Of a stretch of 64,000 nucleotides of DNA, positions 59,011-64,000 are shown one piece after another. The stretch lies in NCBI GenBank assembly GCA_014529385.2, contig CM043942.1:25730469-25794468 (forward strand). Direction: 5' to 3'. The position numbers were made by a program, and so were the translations under genes. This DNA is from Adiantum capillus-veneris (Eukaryota; Streptophyta; Polypodiopsida; Polypodiales; Pteridaceae). Every line of letters starts with the position of its first letter. Position 1 is the stretch's first letter. The notes beneath the pieces are model-generated. The model was not told where the DNA came from. It worked only from the letters and a program-made list of their open reading frames with translations, and ran no database searches.

Positions 59011-59066
59011 CCCCCCCCGGTAAAGACGTTAATATACCATTTCATTCATCTCTCTCTCCATCTCTC
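58085..59066 (+). repeat. Higher-order repeat array, left block
   Basis: CT tracts (58311-58341, 58400-58441, 58716-58761, 58793-58845, 58880-58913, 58945-59006) alternate with fixed modules: GAGAGCAGTG..AATGTGTCTCAACTTAAT (58088, 58560), GGGATAGTTTCCTACGAC (58674), TCTCTATCTCCCCAGTCTC (58778, 58864, 58928) and AAGACGTTAATATACCATTT (58470, 59021). The same modules recur at 61870-63375. The frame at 58572-59069 encodes only Ser/Leu repeats and is not a gene. Confidence 0.88.
58345..58400 (+). mobile_element. Very short 3' end of a LINE
   Basis: AACTTTGGTCCCATAGGTCA to GATAATAAAATCTATC matches the 3' end of the LINE at 61706-61762 with one or two differences, and like it runs straight into CT repeats. 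It is a severely 5'-truncated sister insertion, or a duplicated tail. Confidence 0.75.
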
Positions 59067-59086
59067 TAAACCCTAAACCCTAAACC
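59067..59086. repeat. Telomere-type repeat tract
   Basis: TAAACCCTAAACCCTAAACC, nearly three units of the plant telomere repeat, lies between the CT array and the 5' edge of the LINE. Confidence 0.85.
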
Positions 59087-59089
59087 AAT

Positions 59090-63375
<4,286 letters not shown>

Positions 63376-63377
<2 letters not shown>

Positions 63378-63602
63378 GCAGCCGTTTTTTGACCTAGTAG
63401 ACAGCAGTCCACTCTTTTGATCATAACTTCTTCATCCGAACTCCGATTTGGGTGATCTATAGCCTCAATCGAAGAGCACGAAGTCCTCTACGCATTGATG
63501 TAAAGACAGAAATTTTCAGAGTTATGGAAGGCGTTTCTGTAGCAGCATTTCCAAAGTGAACAGGTTCAACAAAATTGATTCTCATCTCCTATTTTACATA
63601 CA
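63376..63602 (+). other. Leader upstream of the terminal open frame
   Basis: No motif beyond a possible 5' untranslated region; the CT array ends at 63375. Confidence 0.35.
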
Positions 63603-64000
63603 ATGTCTTCCGGCACTCGCAAGGGTTCTTCTTCTTCAACAAGATCCACAACCATTGTGGAAAGTGATCCAAAATCTCCTAAGTGTGGAGATAGCAACAC
63701 AACCCCCCAACCAACGACATCGGAAACCATGATCATGGCGTACTTGGTATCATTGCAAGAGACCGTAAACAAACAAGGCGAAGACTTACGAGCACTTGCA
63801 ATGGAGAATGGCACACTAAGGGTACTTGTGGTTGAGAATGAAAATCTCAAGAGGACACTTGAGATGCAAACAACACGTTTGATGCAACTTGAAGAGGAAG
63901 TCAAGGAATGTAAACGCTCTCTTGTGGACTTGAATGCTTTGAAGGAGCGGATGAGCAAAGTAGAGCATGACCATGTATTGAAAGAGGAGAAATTTGACAC
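63603..64000 (+). CDS. Start of an unrecognised coiled-coil protein (runs off the window)
   Basis: ATG at 63603 opens a frame with no stop to the right edge (132 codons). It begins MSSGTRKGSSSSTRSTTIVE, a Ser/Thr/Lys-rich head, followed from about residue 55 by heptad-like Leu/Val/Met spacing (LRVLVVENENLKRTLEMQ and MQLEEEVKECKRSL), a predicted coiled coil. A basic head and coiled coil fit a LINE ORF1 or a retrotransposon gag, but nothing identifies it. Its place directly after a LINE-associated CT array hints at a second LINE-type element. Confidence 0.5.
   Translation, partial: MSSGTRKGSSSSTRSTTIVESDPKSPKCGDSNTTPQPTTSETMIMAYLVSLQETVNKQGEDLRALAMENGTLRVLVVENENLKRTLEMQTTRLMQLEEEVKECKRSLVDLNALKERMSKVEHDHVLKEEKFD

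Noticed and set aside
58572-59069. 165-codon frame of Ser-Leu repeats
   Set aside because: Pure consequence of CT microsatellites.
63566-64000. Minus-strand 144-codon frame at the right edge
   Set aside because: Antisense of the plus-strand coiled-coil frame, which has a clear ATG and heptads.

Overview
This window reads as nuclear DNA from a land plant with a large, repeat-choked genome. The evidence is plant-type transposon families (CACTA/En-Spm with tnp2 and Ptta-type proteins, Ty1/copia with an initiator-Met tRNA primer site, Ty3/gypsy, a MuDR/FAR1-like transposase, a LINE), GT-AG introns, CCCTAAA-type telomeric repeat tracts and very long CT/GA microsatellites. A seed-free plant such as a fern is possible, but that is a guess. 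I find no ordinary host gene, no tRNA or rRNA, and no bacterial or organellar sequence.

Layout. 1-3560: 3' end of a gypsy element (family A), whose LTR was hit by a 1.3-kb TTAA-flanked inverted-repeat element and by a 0.66-kb foldback. 4120-12030: a complete CACTA element with matching ends and GTG target duplications, carrying a TnpA-like and a tnp2-like gene, both minus strand and both damaged. 13644-18200: two truncated gypsy elements pointing at each other, the second with its 5' LTR. 20543-23637: a 340-bp repeat in inverted orientation around another gypsy LTR. 23637-27750: a minus-strand family A element with LTR, primer site, a 2.8-kb leader holding eight copies of a 20-bp palindrome at about 283-bp spacing, and a gag-like start. 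27751-33215: decayed plus-strand gypsy pol with an extra protease-like domain after the integrase. 33838-39015: a copia element with identical LTRs, a perfect 5-bp target duplication and an unbroken reading frame, inserted into what may be the gypsy 3' LTR.

42290-45300: a decayed gene for an HUH-type (Rep-like) endonuclease, with an HLHLQ motif, a YCLK motif and a C-terminal coiled coil, flanked by tandem and palindromic repeats. This is the least expected item. 45896-48587: a five-exon MULE/FAR1-like transposase relic lying between oppositely oriented CT/CA and TG/AG microsatellites. 52600-56400: a decayed minus-strand gypsy broken by two insertions. 58060-63375: a higher-order repeat array in which fixed unique modules alternate with long CT tracts, split by a 5'-truncated LINE whose own 3' tail runs into CT repeats. 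63603 to the right edge: the open start of a coiled-coil protein.

The elements are nested rather than cooperating. The youngest insertion is the copia element, and most others carry stops, frameshifts or truncations.
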